Part shown: positions 63,368 to 64,000 of the stretch, one piece after another
Numbering within the stretch: the stretch's first letter is position 1
Layout: each line of letters begins with the position of its first letter
DNA from: Barnesiella viscericola DSM 18177
GTDB taxonomy: Bacteria; Bacteroidota; Bacteroidia; Bacteroidales; Barnesiellaceae
Direction: 5' to 3'
Assembly: GCF_000512915.1 (NCBI RefSeq)
Contig: NZ_CP007034.1
Location: forward strand, 2,730,001-2,794,000
Length of the DNA: 64,000 nucleotides
The notes under the pieces: generated by a model
Seen by the model: the letters and a program-made list of their open reading frames with translations, nothing else
What the model was told of the DNA's origin: nothing
Databases searched by the model: none
Translations under genes and position numbers: made by a program

Positions 63368-64000
63368 ATGAAACGGCAGGAAATAATTAAACAATATGTG
63401 GAATCCTTAAAAGAGGATAATGAATTGGACTATATATTTCCTATACTTTTAGAACGTATGGGATATAGAGTTTTATCAACACCACGACAGTCAAAAGGAC
63501 AGTCACAATATGGAAGAGATGTGATAGCAATAAAAAAAATTAAGGGGGTATCTACTCTTTTTTTGTTTGAACTGAAAGGATTTGGCTCCAAGGATATAAC
63601 AGATAGAACACTTAATGAGAAAGATGGTTTGATAGAATCACTAAGAGCATCCAAGTATACCCCTTATGAGGATGTATCTGTTCCTAATCTGTGCAATTTC
63701 CCTAGATATTATGTGTTTGTTCATAATGGTTTGATCGATGCAAATGCCCTTCCAACATTTAATGGATTTATTAAGACAGAATTTCCTAATGGAAATTTTG
63801 AAGAATGGGACGTAAGTGTGTTAACTACTTATTTTTCAGAGTATTTATTTGACGAAACGTTACTAGCTGATGATGAAAGTTACCGCTTATTTAAAAAAAT
63901 ACTTGTTCTATTAGATGGAGAAGGTAATACCTTCAAGGATATTTCGTCCCTCATAGACATACAGTTAAGTAAAATAGGGACTACAAAGAAAGAAAACAAG
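63368..64000 (+). CDS. PD-(D/E)xK nuclease-like protein, N-terminal part (runs off window)
   Basis: The ATG at 63368 overlaps the previous frame by 23 bases and opens a frame of 211 codons that is still open at the window end. After an N-terminal helix (KRQEIIKQYVESLKEDNELD) come YIFPILLERMGYRVLSTPRQ, QYGRDVIAIKK and LFLFELKGFG. The G-Y-V...GRD(V)IA...(F)ELKG pattern is the Asp and Glu-x-Lys core of PD-(D/E)xK nucleases such as Mrr-type restriction proteins. No known family is recognised beyond that. Overlap with the upstream gene suggests a coupled pair, and neighbours suggest antiphage function. Confidence 0.6.
   Translation, partial: MKRQEIIKQYVESLKEDNELDYIFPILLERMGYRVLSTPRQSKGQSQYGRDVIAIKKIKGVSTLFLFELKGFGSKDITDRTLNEKDGLIESLRASKYTPYEDVSVPNLCNFPRYYVFVHNGLIDANALPTFNGFIKTEFPNGNFEEWDVSVLTTYFSEYLFDETLLADDESYRLFKKILVLLDGEGNTFKDISSLIDIQLSKIGTTKKENK

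Larger units (their letters stand above)
60664..63390 (+). pseudogene. Unrecognised 562-residue protein interrupted by IS982 (candidate defence gene)
   Basis: The frame from 60664 to 61441 and the frame from 62480 to 63390 join exactly when the IS and one TTATTTA duplicate are removed: 778 plus 911 bases make 563 codons including the stop. The junction then reads KVDLFTEKCIKLLIKGL. The protein is not recognised. It is rich in amphipathic helices in short units (IDIAVQKYASSYYDNAVVLM, LLPLIESDSTRVRNVIMNRL, LDDYMGHVIKVFDKL), which suggests a HEAT-like solenoid, and ends MTPMEQNEWINELLKDWNETA. It overlaps the nuclease-like gene by 23 bases. In the present state only about 260 N-terminal codons can be made. 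Confidence 0.6.

Noticed and set aside
1-64000. tRNA or rRNA genes as integration targets
   Set aside because: No cloverleaf with a CCA-type end or rRNA-like sequence was recognised near the integrase or elsewhere.

Overview
The window comes from a gut-type member of the order Bacteroidales. The evidence is a complete SusC/SusD polysaccharide-utilisation locus (PUL) with an ECF-sigma/FecR regulator pair, promoters of the Bacteroides TAnnTTTG type, C-terminal type IX secretion (T9SS) sorting domains, and Bacteroides-style mobilizable-element genes and insertion sequences. Genus cannot be fixed from the sequence. No rRNA or tRNA was seen.

Layout. (a) 1-5.6 kb, scarred accessory DNA: the start of a glutaredoxin-like gene, a rod-shaped structured RNA resembling 6S RNA, an orphan TIR-like gene, an IS4-type element, an AbiE toxin-antitoxin pair, two 3'-terminal remnants of an ATPase gene and a HipA remnant. 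(b) 5.7-6.6 kb: a DUF1848 protein. (c) 6.9-37.7 kb: the PUL. On the minus strand are an aldose epimerase, GH3, an inverting-type GH97, FecR and an ECF sigma factor. On the plus strand are SusC with an STN signalling domain, SusD, a SusE-like lipoprotein, a frameshifted GH27-like gene, a SusE/F-like T9SS protein, a GH27-like enzyme fused to SusE/F modules, another SusE-like protein, GH43, a retaining-type GH97, an SGNH esterase, GH31, GH2 and a sialate-O-acetylesterase-like enzyme. The enzyme set suggests a branched, O-acylated alpha-glucoside/alpha-galactoside-containing glycan with beta-linked and possibly arabinose or xylose decorations; the exact substrate is inferred. (d) 37.8-48.4 kb, an IS graveyard: a transposon-end-like repeat array, prfH with a truncated rtcB, nested IS4-type elements, fragments of hsdS, a sulfatase and an XRE gene, then an intact AT-rich GH31 plus SusE/F-like pair, and a complete IS1182/ISNCY-like element. 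(e) 48.4-58.2 kb, a mobilizable integrative element with two relaxase modules, a DUF6371 primase-like protein, MobC, an ATPase, HTH proteins and a tyrosine integrase. (f) 58.2-64 kb, a defence-type end: the inverted second copy of the 559-bp repeat seen at 4.5-5.0 kb, a HipB/HipA pair, then an unrecognised helical-repeat-like gene interrupted by an IS982 element and overlapping a PD-(D/E)xK nuclease-like gene that runs off the window.

How it works together. The sigma/FecR pair and the STN domain of SusC form a trans-envelope switch that should induce the PUL when SusC imports its ligand. SusD, the SusE/F-like proteins and the GH27-like enzymes would bind and cut glycan at the surface; the remaining glycosidases and esterases would finish the oligosaccharides. 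The best candidates for something undescribed are the two-gene cassette at 60.7-64 kb, whose reading frame is exactly restored when the IS982 and one 7-bp target duplication are removed, and the 559-bp inverted repeats enclosing about 53 kb.
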